Part shown: piece after piece, positions 9,425 through 17,857 of the stretch
Layout of the letters: each line of letters opens with the position of its first letter
How positions within the stretch are numbered: position 1 is the stretch's first letter
Source: Rothia sp035916755
GTDB taxonomy: Bacteria; Actinomycetota; Actinomycetes; Actinomycetales; Micrococcaceae
DNA: 64,000 bases
Reading direction: 5' to 3'
NCBI RefSeq assembly: GCF_035916755.1
Contig: NZ_JAYWIX010000005.1
Span: 62,001-126,000 of the forward strand
Position numbers and translations under genes: made by a program
The notes under the pieces: model-generated
What the model saw: only the letters and a program-made list of their open reading frames with translations
Database searches by the model: none
Told to the model about the DNA's origin: nothing

Positions 9425-9462
9425 GGTCAGGCCTGTCTTCTGTGAGGGAGGCAGGCCTGACC
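9425..9462 (+). terminator. Terminator after the fibrinogen-like gene
   Basis: GGTCAGGCCTG at 9425-9435 pairs perfectly with CAGGCCTGACC at 9452-9462 over a 16-base loop. The sequence GTATGCTTTTT follows. Confidence 0.85.
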
Positions 9463-9702
9463 TGTATGCTTTTTGCCGGTAAGCATATTCAAGGTCATAA
9501 ATTCTTATGAGTCTGTAAGCCTAGGGCTAAGTCGGCTCTTCCCCTAAACTTAAGTATCTGGGGCCTATGGGAGCCGTTTGAGCCTATCAAGACCGGGTGT
9601 CTTTCTGATCGTCAGCGTAGGGGCTGGCCCCTTTCCCCCCCCTCTTTGATGAGGTTATTCGCACGCACACACAGATATATAAGGGGCTTTGAGGGGTCTA
9701 TC
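9463..9702. promoter_or_regulatory. Upstream region of the polysaccharide operon with a C8 tract
   Basis: After the terminator, about 240 bases lead to the CDP-alcohol phosphatidyltransferase start. They presumably hold the operon promoter, but I see no convincing -35/-10 pair. A run of eight C (9635-9642) lies about 60 bases upstream of the ATG. No gene is visible here. Confidence 0.35.
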
Positions 9703-10446
9703 ATGAGCGCACAGGTACAGCCGCCCAAGGGCTTTAGGGAAACACTAGGTCAGCTGAACGCCGCCCAGAAATCTGGGGCTGGTGTTCCGGCCTATACCCG
9801 CTGGGTTAACCGTCGGGTGGCCCGCTTTTTGGCAGCGGCTGCCGTTAAGGTGGGTCTTGGCCCCAACGGGGTGACCGCCCTGAGTGCTAGCGTTTCTGTA
9901 CTGGGCATGGTTCTGATGCTTGTTTGCCCGCCCTCCCTTCTGCTAGGACTGGGGGTGGCCCTGCTTTTTGCCCTGGGCTATGCCCTAGATTCCGCGGACG
10001 GCCAGGTGGCCCGTGTTACTGGGGCTTCCTCCCCTGCCGGTGAGTGGCTTGACCATGTGGTTGACGCCATGCGCACCCCTGCTATGCACCTGACTATTCT
10101 GGTGGGCTTTATTAAGTACCCTGCGGCGTTTCCCTTCGCTGGTTGGCAGCTCTGGTGGCTTCCTTTGGCTTTTACGGTACTGGTGACCGGCCATTTTATG
10201 AGTCAGATTTTGGCTGAGCAGTTGCGCAATAATCGTGGCACAGCTGCTCCGGCTACCGGCGGCACCTTGCGTTCTTTCGTCAATCTGCATATGGACGCCG
10301 GTACCTTCTGCTGGATTTTCGTTTTCTGGGGAACAGGCCTGGGTTTTGTGCTGGTCTACGGCCTGCTCTTTGCTGCTAATGCGGCTACCGTGCTCCTGTC
10401 TATGCGCCGTAAGTTTGTTACCCTCTCCCAGCCGGTAGGTGCCTAA
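9703..10446 (+). CDS. CDP-alcohol phosphatidyltransferase family membrane protein
   Basis: This 247-residue integral membrane enzyme transfers a phosphoalcohol from CDP-linked donors. The full signature is present without substitution: D96-x2-D99-G100-x2-A103-R104-x8-G113-x3-D117-x3-D121. Several hydrophobic helices follow. The reading frame extends upstream to 9646, but the ATG at 9703 starts the family-like sequence and follows GAGGGG. It opens a five-gene run with the next GT2 overlapping its stop. In this context it may attach a phospho-polyol to the glycan, or act as an unusual membrane-linked initiating enzyme. Classical phosphatidylinositol or phosphatidylglycerol-phosphate synthesis cannot be ruled out. 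Confidence 0.88.
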   Translation: MSAQVQPPKGFRETLGQLNAAQKSGAGVPAYTRWVNRRVARFLAAAAVKVGLGPNGVTALSASVSVLGMVLMLVCPPSLLLGLGVALLFALGYALDSADGQVARVTGASSPAGEWLDHVVDAMRTPAMHLTILVGFIKYPAAFPFAGWQLWWLPLAFTVLVTGHFMSQILAEQLRNNRGTAAPATGGTLRSFVNLHMDAGTFCWIFVFWGTGLGFVLVYGLLFAANAATVLLSMRRKFVTLSQPVGA

Positions 10447-11357
10447 TGCAGAAGATTTCCGTTATTATTGCCACTAATGGCAAGCGCCCTGAACTCTTGC
10501 GCACTGCAGTCACCTCAATTTTTGAGCAGACCTATACCGGCCCGGTTGAGGTGTTGGTGGTCTTTGACCATGTTGAGATTGATTCGCTCTCAGATCTGCC
10601 TGTGCCCGAGAACCGCTCCCTGCGTACTCTCAATAACGCCCGGTCTCAGGGGCTAGCTGGGGGCCGGAACACCGGTATTGAGGCTGCTGCGGGTGAGATT
10701 TTGGGTTTCTGTGACGACGATGATTACTGGCTGCCCAGCAAGCTAGCTGATCAGCTTGAGCTCTGGCAGCAAAATCCGCAGGCTATTGCTATTTCTTCGG
10801 GTATTCGGGTGCGCTCTGGCGGCAAAGACATTGACCGCCTGGCCCCTGCCCGCGCTAGCTTCACAGATTTTCTGCGTTCCCGTATCACCGAGATTCACCC
10901 CTCGGCCATGCTCTACCGCAGGTCAGATTTGGTAGGACGCCTGGGGCTGGTTGATGAAGACCTCCCGGCTGCCTACGGTGAGGACTACGACCTGCTTCTG
11001 CGAGCGACCAAGTTCGGTGATGTCTATTCCGTTGCTAAACCGCTGGTTCTGATTCTCTGGGATCGCCCCTCCTTCTTTGCCGGTAAGTGGGAGAATATGG
11101 CTGCAGGCCTGACCTATCTGCTGCGTAAGTTCCCCGAGTTTGAGACCGACCCCAAGGGGCTGGCCCGGATTTCTGGCCAGATTGCTTTTATTTATGCGGC
11201 TCTGGGTCAGAGGAAGCTGGCTTTGGCCTACGTGCGCGCTACCTTGCGGCGCGATATTACCCAGCTTCGTGCCTGGGCAGCCCTGCCCGTTGCTCTGGGT
11301 GTCCTTAGCCCCTCGGCTCTTCTAGCTGCTGTTAATAAGACCGGCCGGGGCCTGTAA
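10446..11357 (+). CDS. Glycosyltransferase family 2
   Basis: This 303-residue GT-A fold enzyme starts with ISVIIATNGKRPELLRTAVTSI, the nucleotide-binding strand of GT2. The metal-binding region is a run of four aspartates, D90-D93 (FCDDDDYWLPSK). A later EDYDLLLRA segment carries the expected acidic catalytic motif. It is cytoplasmic and probably adds one sugar to a lipid-linked repeat unit. Its ATG overlaps the stop of the upstream phosphatidyltransferase by one base, so translation is likely coupled. The sugar donor cannot be predicted. Confidence 0.92.
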   Translation: MQKISVIIATNGKRPELLRTAVTSIFEQTYTGPVEVLVVFDHVEIDSLSDLPVPENRSLRTLNNARSQGLAGGRNTGIEAAAGEILGFCDDDDYWLPSKLADQLELWQQNPQAIAISSGIRVRSGGKDIDRLAPARASFTDFLRSRITEIHPSAMLYRRSDLVGRLGLVDEDLPAAYGEDYDLLLRATKFGDVYSVAKPLVLILWDRPSFFAGKWENMAAGLTYLLRKFPEFETDPKGLARISGQIAFIYAALGQRKLALAYVRATLRRDITQLRAWAALPVALGVLSPSALLAAVNKTGRGL

Positions 11358-11361
11358 AAAG

Positions 11362-12651
11362 ATGACGACCGCCCTGACCCCTACCCACCGTCATAACCGG
11401 TTTCTTACTGTTGTTGCCCCTACAGCCGGGGCCCCACTACCGGCCTGGCCTATTCTGATTCTGCTCTACGGTTTCCCCCTGGTCTGGGCCCTGGGATTGA
11501 TGCAGTTTGCCCCGACCCTGCTGGCTGCCTGCATGATTGTGCTCATGGTCATGCGCCGCCATGTGCTGGTTCATTCAACCATGTGGCTCTGGTTTGCTCT
11601 GATGTTTTGGGGCATGATCTGTCTGGTCTCGATTGAGACGGCCGGTGAGTTCATGGGCTGGTTCCAGCGCTATATGAACCTTTTCAATGTGGGTATCTAT
11701 ACTCTGTACTTCTTTAACGCCCGCGAGCGCGTGCCGAACCATGTGATGCTGGGTGGTTTGCTAACCATCTGGTTTACGGTGGTTATTTTGGGGTATTTGG
11801 CGTTGGCTTTCCCTGATTTTCGGGTGCGCACTCCGATGAGTTTTGTCTTGCCGGGTGCCTTGTTGGGCAATGAGTTGGTGCGGGATTATGTCTTGCCGCC
11901 GATGGCTGAGGTGCAGGCTCCTTGGGGGGTTGAGACTCCTTATGTGCGCCCTTCGGCTCCTTTTCCTTACGCTAATTCGTGGGGTTTGGCTTACGCTTTG
12001 TTGACTCCGGTGGTTTTTTCTGTGATGACCGGTGTGCATTCGAAGAAGATTCAGCTGGGCTTGGGTCTTGCTGTGGTTCTTTCGCTGGTTCCTGCTGTTG
12101 CTACCTCTAACCGCGGTATGTTTATTGGCTTGGGGGCCGCTTTTGCCTATGTGCTTCTGCGTTTGCTGCTCAAGGGTGATATGCGGGCTTTTGGTATCGG
12201 GGCGGTATTGGGTGTGGGTGCTGTGACCTACCTTTTTGTCTCGGGTGCTGTTGAGGAGATTTTGGGCAGGCAGGAGTATTCTGATTCGACCGGTGGTCGT
12301 GCTTCGCTCTATGAGCTGACCTTTGAGTACACTTTGCGCTCACCCTTGGTGGGGTATGGTACCTCGAAGATGGCTGATTCTGTGGGTGTTTCGATGGGTA
12401 CCCAGGGGCAGATTTGGGCGTTGATGTTCTGCTTTGGTTTTGTGGGCCTGGGTCTGTTTTTGCTCTATGTGGTCTCTGTTCTGGTGAATACCTGGAATGT
12501 TGCTTCGATTACCGGTATGTGGGTTCATTCGGTGATTGTTGCGGCCTTGGCTGTGGTGCCTTTCTATTCTTTTGATGTGATTCAGTTGACGGTGCTGATG
12601 CTGTCGGTGGCACTGATGATGCGCTCTCGCATGTATGGGGAGGGGCTCTAG
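11362..12651 (+). CDS. O-antigen polymerase/ligase-like membrane protein (Wzy-like)
   Basis: This 429-residue protein has about ten to twelve hydrophobic segments and one large outer loop around residues 160-215. It has the layout of the Wzy/WaaL family, including ATSNRGMFIGLG and GGRASLYELTFEYTLRSPLVGYGTSK, the region that normally carries the Wzy_C signature. It probably polymerises lipid-linked repeat units on the outer face of the membrane. It lies between a GT2 and a MOP flippase, as expected. From about 11,755 its codon choice shifts to TTG and GGT, unlike the first third of the gene. Confidence 0.82.
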   Translation: MTTALTPTHRHNRFLTVVAPTAGAPLPAWPILILLYGFPLVWALGLMQFAPTLLAACMIVLMVMRRHVLVHSTMWLWFALMFWGMICLVSIETAGEFMGWFQRYMNLFNVGIYTLYFFNARERVPNHVMLGGLLTIWFTVVILGYLALAFPDFRVRTPMSFVLPGALLGNELVRDYVLPPMAEVQAPWGVETPYVRPSAPFPYANSWGLAYALLTPVVFSVMTGVHSKKIQLGLGLAVVLSLVPAVATSNRGMFIGLGAAFAYVLLRLLLKGDMRAFGIGAVLGVGAVTYLFVSGAVEEILGRQEYSDSTGGRASLYELTFEYTLRSPLVGYGTSKMADSVGVSMGTQGQIWALMFCFGFVGLGLFLLYVVSVLVNTWNVASITGMWVHSVIVAALAVVPFYSFDVIQLTVLMLSVALMMRSRMYGEGL

Positions 12652-14178
12652 ATGGCTCGTTCTCTGGCTAAGAGTGGTGCTTTTTCGTCGCTGTATGTGA
12701 TGTACGGTTCGGCGGCGGCCTTTGTAGCCACCTTGATTGTGTCTAACGGGGTGGGTCAGACTGGCGCTGGGGCTTTTTTCTCGGTGATGGCTTTCTTCGC
12801 TATTGCTACTGCCCTGTGTGTGTTTGGGGCTGATACTGGCCTGGTGCGAACTATGAGTGCTCAACGGGCGGTGGGCCACTTCTCTGCCCTGCCACAGCTT
12901 GTGCGCTATGCTTTTGGGCCGGCTACGGTGATTGCTGTGCTGGTGGCACTGGCAGCTCTTGTCTTTGCCCTCCCGGCGCTGACCCCGGATTTGGACGCGG
13001 ACGTTCGCGCCGCTGTCCTGGTGTGCGCCCCCTTTGTGGTGGTGGCAGCCTGGATGACCCTGTGTTTTGGTGCTCTGCGCGGGCTGGGGCACACGGTGGA
13101 GTTCACCTTCTTGCAGTCTGCCCTGCTACCTACCTTGCGCATTATCGGTGTGCTGCTGGCTATCTGGCTGGCGGGGAATGTGCTGTCTTTGGCTCTGGCT
13201 TGGTCGGTTCCGATCCTTTTGGTGCTGGGTCTGGCGGTGCTGTGGGTGCGGAAGAATATGCCCACAGACCCCGATGTGCCCGCCTACCAGGCCAAACACC
13301 TGGCGGTAGAACAGCTACCTGCCAGCGCTGTGGCTGCCCCTGAGTCGGCTCGTTCCTTCTGGGCTTTTAGCTCTGCTCGCGGAGTTTCAGCCATGGTTGA
13401 AGCTGTGCTTGAGTGGATCGATGTGCTGCTCATTGGTCTCTTTTTGGGCCCGGCAGCCAGCGGGGTTTATGGGGCGGTCAATCGCTGTGTGCGGGTCGGT
13501 GCTATGGTTGAGCACACTGCCCGCGTGGTCACCGGCCCTGAAATTTCAGCTGCGATTGCTACCGGTGATACTGCCCGGGCCCGTCATATCTTTGTCTCTG
13601 CAACCCGCATCCTGATAACCATCGGCTGGCCCTTCTTCATAACCCTGGCCGCCTTTGGTCCGGTGCTGTTGAGCTTCTTTGGGCCGGGTTTTGAGCAAGG
13701 CGCCCCACTCTTTTACATCATCGGTGCTGCCATGCTGCTGCAGATGGCAGCCGGTGGGGTGCAGTCGGTGCTGCTTATGAGCGGCCGGGCCCGCTGGCAG
13801 CTCTACAACAAGCTCTCAGCCCTGGCGGTAGCCCTGGTGCTGAATCTGGCCCTGATTCCCCTCTGGGGACTTGCTGGGGCTGCAACGGCCTGGGCGGCGG
13901 CCGTCTTGACCGACTGTGGCCTAGCCACCTGGCAGGTCTATGGCAAGCTGGGTATCCGCCCGCAGATCGCTGAGATCCTACCGGTTGCCCTTCTAGCCGC
14001 AGGTACACCAGCTGTCGGCGCAGCCGGGGCACTTGCCGTTGCCGGGTACAGCCTAGCTGGCCTGGGACTCTACCTGCTGCTGACCGTCCCCCTCTACCTG
14101 ACCCTGATCTACCGCTTCAGGCAGGTACTGGGCCTTGAAAAACTCGTCGCTTCAATCACTCGCAAACTTCGCCGCTAG
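12652..14178 (+). CDS. MOP-superfamily polysaccharide flippase (Wzx-like)
   Basis: The 508-residue protein has about 14 hydrophobic helices, the size and layout of a MOP-type flippase (Wzx/MurJ relatives). It begins immediately after the stop of the polymerase gene, with a GGGGAGGGG ribosome site inside that gene's end. It should move undecaprenyl-linked repeats across the membrane for the polymerase encoded upstream. The first 110 codons keep the TTG/GGT-rich codon style of the 3' part of the polymerase gene; the rest returns to the local CTG/CCC-rich style. Confidence 0.88.
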   Translation: MARSLAKSGAFSSLYVMYGSAAAFVATLIVSNGVGQTGAGAFFSVMAFFAIATALCVFGADTGLVRTMSAQRAVGHFSALPQLVRYAFGPATVIAVLVALAALVFALPALTPDLDADVRAAVLVCAPFVVVAAWMTLCFGALRGLGHTVEFTFLQSALLPTLRIIGVLLAIWLAGNVLSLALAWSVPILLVLGLAVLWVRKNMPTDPDVPAYQAKHLAVEQLPASAVAAPESARSFWAFSSARGVSAMVEAVLEWIDVLLIGLFLGPAASGVYGAVNRCVRVGAMVEHTARVVTGPEISAAIATGDTARARHIFVSATRILITIGWPFFITLAAFGPVLLSFFGPGFEQGAPLFYIIGAAMLLQMAAGGVQSVLLMSGRARWQLYNKLSALAVALVLNLALIPLWGLAGAATAWAAAVLTDCGLATWQVYGKLGIRPQIAEILPVALLAAGTPAVGAAGALAVAGYSLAGLGLYLLLTVPLYLTLIYRFRQVLGLEKLVASITRKLRR

Positions 14179-14214
14179 GCCACCTGCACTTCTAGGGAAG
14201 GAAAGAAAAAATCT

Positions 14215-15423
14215 ATGGAACGCTCCACCAGAGCCCGCGCTAACGACCAGCAAGCCACCCCCATCTCACTGGGGGCTGCCGCCCGCCGCATCCTCCGCCA
14301 CAAGGCAGTTGTGCTGATCAGTGTCCTCATCTTTGCACTTCTCGGTGCCCTGGCCGCCCTAGCCCAGCCCAATTCCTACGAAGCTAAGGCCGTCATCAAC
14401 GTCACCCAGCCCAGCTCAGGTGCCACCGGCCTGCGTGCCTCCCTCAGCAACTCCATTGATATGGACACCGAAGAAGCCATCGCAGGCTCCCGCATCGTGC
14501 TGCAGGCAGCCGCGGATCAGCTGGGCATGAGCGTCGCTGACCTCAAGAGACAGGTCAACACCGCTGGGCACTCCAACAGCACCATTCTTGATATCATCGT
14601 CAATTCCGATGACCCCAACAAGGCCGCTGACATCGCCAACACCGTAGCCCAGGCCTACCTGACCCACCGCTCAGATACCATCCGTGCCTCACGCGAAGAG
14701 ACCCGCCGTAACATTGACGAGGTTTCCAACGGCATGGACGATGCCCTGATCGACCAGGCCATTCTCAACATTGAGGCAACCTCAACCGATACCGGCACCA
14801 TCATCTCAGAAGCCCAGGCACCCGAGAGCCCCTCTAACTTCACCCTGTCCCAGACCATCTTCATCGGCGCCTCAGCAGGTCTGCTGATCGGTATTTTTGC
14901 CGCCTACGTGGTAGACCGCACCAGCCGCACCCTGGGCTACTCAGAGCGCCTCTCAGAAATCTCAGGGGCTCCCGTCTCCATCATTGCCCGCGGTGCCGAA
15001 ACCGAATCAGCTACCCAGCTGTTGCGCCGTATCGGCGTAGCAGACGGCCACCTCAAGAACGCAGATCTGCGCGGCATCACCATCTTCTCCCCCACCCCCC
15101 GGGCAGCTGCCTCCCTTACTTCCCTGCTCACCGGCGTCCTGACCGACAGCACCTACACCATTGCTGACGCGGCCACCTTCAACTCCCTAGGGTTAGAAAA
15201 CCTCAAGGACTACATCAAGCAGAACTCCCCGGTCATCATCGATGCCCCCGCCTCAGCCTCCACCTCCAAGGTGCTTCTGGCTGCCGACCACACCCGCGTC
15301 CTGCTGCTGCCCTTTACCTCCAAGAGCACAGTCAAAAGTGCCCAGCGCCTCTTTGATGAGTTCACCCCAGCCAGCTCAACCCAAGTCATCCCTGTTTACT
15401 TCGACACTCCCACTCAGAAATAA
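14215..15423 (+). CDS. Wzz/chain-length regulator with a degenerate tyrosine-kinase-like domain
   Basis: This 402-residue protein has a Wzz-type organisation. One membrane helix lies near residues 31-52, followed by an extracytoplasmic Wzz domain (ALAQPNSYEAKAVINVTQ onward). A second helix is near 213-235, and a cytoplasmic domain runs to the end. That domain aligns in style with BY-kinases, but the P-loop position reads SPTPRAAASLT, without the glycine-lysine pair, and the Walker B-like strand is PVIIDAPASAS. ATP binding therefore looks lost. The kinase at 28987 has an intact P-loop. It probably sets chain length without kinase activity. GGAAGG lies upstream of the ATG. Confidence 0.8.
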   Translation: MERSTRARANDQQATPISLGAAARRILRHKAVVLISVLIFALLGALAALAQPNSYEAKAVINVTQPSSGATGLRASLSNSIDMDTEEAIAGSRIVLQAAADQLGMSVADLKRQVNTAGHSNSTILDIIVNSDDPNKAADIANTVAQAYLTHRSDTIRASREETRRNIDEVSNGMDDALIDQAILNIEATSTDTGTIISEAQAPESPSNFTLSQTIFIGASAGLLIGIFAAYVVDRTSRTLGYSERLSEISGAPVSIIARGAETESATQLLRRIGVADGHLKNADLRGITIFSPTPRAAASLTSLLTGVLTDSTYTIADAATFNSLGLENLKDYIKQNSPVIIDAPASASTSKVLLAADHTRVLLLPFTSKSTVKSAQRLFDEFTPASSTQVIPVYFDTPTQK

Positions 15424-15429
15424 AGAGCC

Positions 15430-15879
15430 ATGAAAGTACTTCTTACCGCAAGCGCTGGCGGCCACCTAGCCCAGCTCATTGCCCTGGATAAGTTCTGGAA
15501 GGAACATGACCGGGCCTGGGCCACCTTCGAGCTGCCCGAGGTCAAAGCCGCCCTAGCCGGGGAACGAACCTACTGGGTCCGCTTCCCCACCACCCGCAAC
15601 CTACCCAACGCCATTCGCAACGTCGGGGTAGCCTGGCGGGTACTGCGCAAGGAGCGGCCCGACGCTGTCATCTCAACCGGTGCGGCAGTAGCGGTGCCCT
15701 TCTTCATCGTGGCTAAAATGCTGGGCATCAAAACCGTCTTTATCGAAGCCTACGACCGTATCACCATGCCCACCCTCACAGGGCGCATGTGCTACCCCAT
15801 GAGCGACCTTTTCGTGGTGCAGTGGGACGAGCAGAAAAAGACCTTCCCCGAAGCCGTCAACATCGGCCATATTCTCTAG
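15430..15879 (+). CDS. Alg14-like glycosyltransferase membrane subunit (PssD/EpsE type)
   Basis: At 149 residues this matches the N-terminal half of a GT-B glycosyltransferase, split as in eukaryotic Alg14/Alg13 and bacterial PssD/PssE or CpsF/CpsG. The glycine-rich SAGGHLAQLIAL motif and VISTGAAVAVPFFIVAK are typical of the Alg14 side, which anchors the complex and binds the acceptor. A hydrophobic segment lies near residues 85-100. The partner follows directly at 15892. Together they would add a sugar, often glucuronate, galactose or GlcNAc in known cases, to a lipid-linked intermediate. Confidence 0.9.
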   Translation: MKVLLTASAGGHLAQLIALDKFWKEHDRAWATFELPEVKAALAGERTYWVRFPTTRNLPNAIRNVGVAWRVLRKERPDAVISTGAAVAVPFFIVAKMLGIKTVFIEAYDRITMPTLTGRMCYPMSDLFVVQWDEQKKTFPEAVNIGHIL

Positions 15880-15891
15880 TTGGGAGTGAGC

Positions 15892-16503
15892 ATGAGCGAA
15901 GAGAAAGAAGCGCAGGTTCAGCAGGACGCCGGTGAGCAGGCCCCTGCCTACGATCTGGTGGTGTCGCTGGGCACTGACCACCACAAGTTTGACCGGCTGA
16001 TCAGCTGGGTTGATAGCTACCTGGCTGACCGGCCTCACATCAAGGCCCTGGTGCAGCACGGCTTCACAGCCCCGCCCCAGCATGCTGATGCTGTTGAGCG
16101 TATGCCCCGGGGCGAGCTACTTGATCTCTACCGGGTGGCCAAAGTGGTGCTGGTGCAGGGTGGTCCGGGATCAATTCTTGACGCCCGCGAAGTCGGAGCC
16201 ATTCCCCTAGCTGTGCCCCGCAAGGCGGATCTCAATGAGGTGGTTGATAACCACCAGGTGGAATTCTCCCGGGTCATGGAGACCCACGGTGAGGCTATCG
16301 TTGTTACCAGCCCCGAAGATCTGAGAAACAAGCTGGACGCAGCCTTTGCCGATCCCGGTTCACTCCGCGGCACCTACCGGGTCCCCGGCAGTGACCAGGC
16401 CTCAGATAACCTCTCGGCCGAGCTAGAAGCCCTCGGAACCGCCTATAACAGCGGCTTTATCCGCCGAACCGCCCAGATTATCGCCGGATTCCGCTCTCAG
16501 TAA
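15892..16503 (+). CDS. Alg13-like glycosyltransferase catalytic subunit (PssE/EpsF type)
   Basis: This 203-residue protein is the C-terminal half of the split GT-B enzyme. It has VSLGTDHHKFDRLI near the start, VQHGFTAPP, and VVLVQGGPGSILDAREVGAIPLAVPR, the donor-binding loop of Alg13/MurG relatives. The frame opens at a TTG (15880), but GGGAG at 15882-15886 is well placed for the ATG at 15892, so that start is preferred. The N-terminal 17 residues are acidic and not part of the usual fold. It depends on the Alg14-like subunit upstream for membrane attachment. Confidence 0.88.
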   Translation: MSEEKEAQVQQDAGEQAPAYDLVVSLGTDHHKFDRLISWVDSYLADRPHIKALVQHGFTAPPQHADAVERMPRGELLDLYRVAKVVLVQGGPGSILDAREVGAIPLAVPRKADLNEVVDNHQVEFSRVMETHGEAIVVTSPEDLRNKLDAAFADPGSLRGTYRVPGSDQASDNLSAELEALGTAYNSGFIRRTAQIIAGFRSQ

Positions 16504-16588
16504 GCAGAGCCCTATCTTGCTTCCCTGCCCTGATTCTGCCCCATAGAATAGAGCAGGAAGCATCTACTACCCCTGAAAGGGAGAACCC

Positions 16589-17095
16589 ATGGCTGTTCAG
16601 AGTTCAACTACCATCAATGCCCCTATCGACCACGTCATCCGCGCTTTTGCTGATGAAGATTTCGCTCGCTTCTCAAGCCAGAAGGTGCGCGTAGCCCTGG
16701 AATCCTTCCAGGTTGAGGGCGATACCGCCGGTGCCTTCACCGCCACCACCGTGCGCGCAATCCCCGCTGACCGTATCCCCGATATGGCCAAGAAGCTGCC
16801 CGGCGTAGCCAACGGTGTGACCGTCAACCAGGTTGACCGCGTCTCAGCACCTGCCGCTGACGGCTCACGCACCATCATCTCTGAGGTCTCAGTCAAGGGT
16901 ATTCCGGTCAGCGGCAACGCCACACAGACCCTCACCGCAGCCGGTGAGACCACCGAGGTTAAGGTCGATGGTGAGGTTAAGTGCTCCATTCCCTTGGTTG
17001 GTAAGAAGATTGCCGCCGCCGCTGAACCCCAGATCGGCCGGGTCTTCTCAGCTCTGGGCTCCAGCGCAGAAGAGTACATCAAGGCTAACTACTAA
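16589..17095 (+). CDS. DUF2505 family protein
   Basis: This 168-residue cytoplasmic protein has the SRPBCC/START-like features of DUF2505: a short helix with TTINAPIDHVIRAFADEDF, a central ligand-pocket sheet, and a C-terminal helix (AAAAEPQIGRVFSALGSSAEEYIKANY, quoted in part). DUF2505 is common in actinobacteria and its ligand is unknown. AAGGGAG precedes the ATG. It has its own 85-base upstream region and is followed by a strong terminator, so it is probably a separate single-gene unit and not part of the glycan operon. Confidence 0.85.
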   Translation: MAVQSSTTINAPIDHVIRAFADEDFARFSSQKVRVALESFQVEGDTAGAFTATTVRAIPADRIPDMAKKLPGVANGVTVNQVDRVSAPAADGSRTIISEVSVKGIPVSGNATQTLTAAGETTEVKVDGEVKCSIPLVGKKIAAAAEPQIGRVFSALGSSAEEYIKANY

Positions 17096-17110
17096 GAGTC
17101 TCTGGATACC

Positions 17111-17166
17111 AAGGACGCCCCGCTCTCCACTCCCCTAGCGTAGGGGAAGGAGGGCGGGGCGTCCTT
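17111..17166. terminator. Strong two-tier bidirectional terminator
   Basis: AAGGACGCCCCGC (17111-17123) pairs perfectly with 17154-17166. Inside it, TCCCCTA (17131-17137) pairs with TAGGGGA (17141-17147) over a GCG loop. It separates the convergent DUF2505 and cytidylyltransferase genes. Confidence 0.88.
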
Positions 17167-17194
17167 GTGTCTATGAGTAAGGACGAGGCGGGGT

Positions 17195-17629
17195 CTAGGC
17201 GGCGCGGACGGCCGGGGCGTTCAGAGCCTCCAGAGCAGCGCGCAGCTTGGTGGATGAGGTGTGGGCGGTGTAGGGGAAGTAGACTACCTGGACGCCGACC
17301 TCAGCGAAGCGGTTTTCCAGGTCGATGCCGCGCTGGGTGCCCTTCCAGTCATCCCCCTTGAAGAAGGTATTGAAGCGCACCTGCTCCCAAGTTTCGAGCT
17401 TGTCGACCACGGTCTCAGCACGTACTTCGTCTACAAAGTCGATGTGGGAGACAATTTCCATGCGTTCAGCCAGGGGCACGATGGGCTTACGGCCCTTGGT
17501 AAGTTCTAGCATTTCGTCGGAGACCACTCCGGCGATCAGGTAGTCGCAGTTCTTTTTAGCTTGGCGCAGGATGTTGAGGTGGCCTACGTGGAAAAGGTCG
17601 AAGGCGCCGGCGGCATAGCCGATATTCAT
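17195..17629 (-). CDS. tagD: Cytidylyltransferase of the glycerol-3-phosphate cytidylyltransferase type
   Basis: The 144-residue protein begins GYAAGAFDLFHVGHLNIL, containing the HxGH nucleotidyl-transfer motif. It ends with the TSSTKLR (RTxGISTS-like) segment of TagD relatives. TagD makes CDP-glycerol from CTP and glycerol 3-phosphate; close relatives use ribitol or other polyol phosphates or make ADP-heptose. With a CDP-alcohol phosphatidyltransferase 7 kb away, a CDP-polyol donor for the cell-wall glycan is a reasonable inference. No CDP-glycerol polymerase is certain here. The gene is alone, on the minus strand, and its substrate is not proved by sequence. Confidence 0.8.
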   Translation of the reverse strand: MNIGYAAGAFDLFHVGHLNILRQAKKNCDYLIAGVVSDEMLELTKGRKPIVPLAERMEIVSHIDFVDEVRAETVVDKLETWEQVRFNTFFKGDDWKGTQRGIDLENRFAEVGVQVVYFPYTAHTSSTKLRAALEALNAPAVRAA

Positions 17630-17857
17630 GGGTCCCCCAGGTGTGCGTGTGGGCGCGGTGCGAGCGCGCTAGTACGGGTGTGTTTGTCTTTTAACCCTAC
17701 GTTAAGGTTCGGGGCAGGGTAAGGACGCAGCCGAGGGCACTTTGGGGGACACCCCAGGTCAGAGCGTGGTTGGGGTAACAAGAAACCCACCCCCTTACGC
17801 CCATCGGGCGGACGCCGGAGGTGAGTTCTGTGCGCTGAGCTGGGATTTTATGCCGGG

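Noticed and set aside
12340..13092. 250-codon minus-strand frame over the polymerase and flippase genes
   Set aside because: Very rich in His/Gln/Arg, with no start context; shadow of the TTG/GGT-rich stretch.
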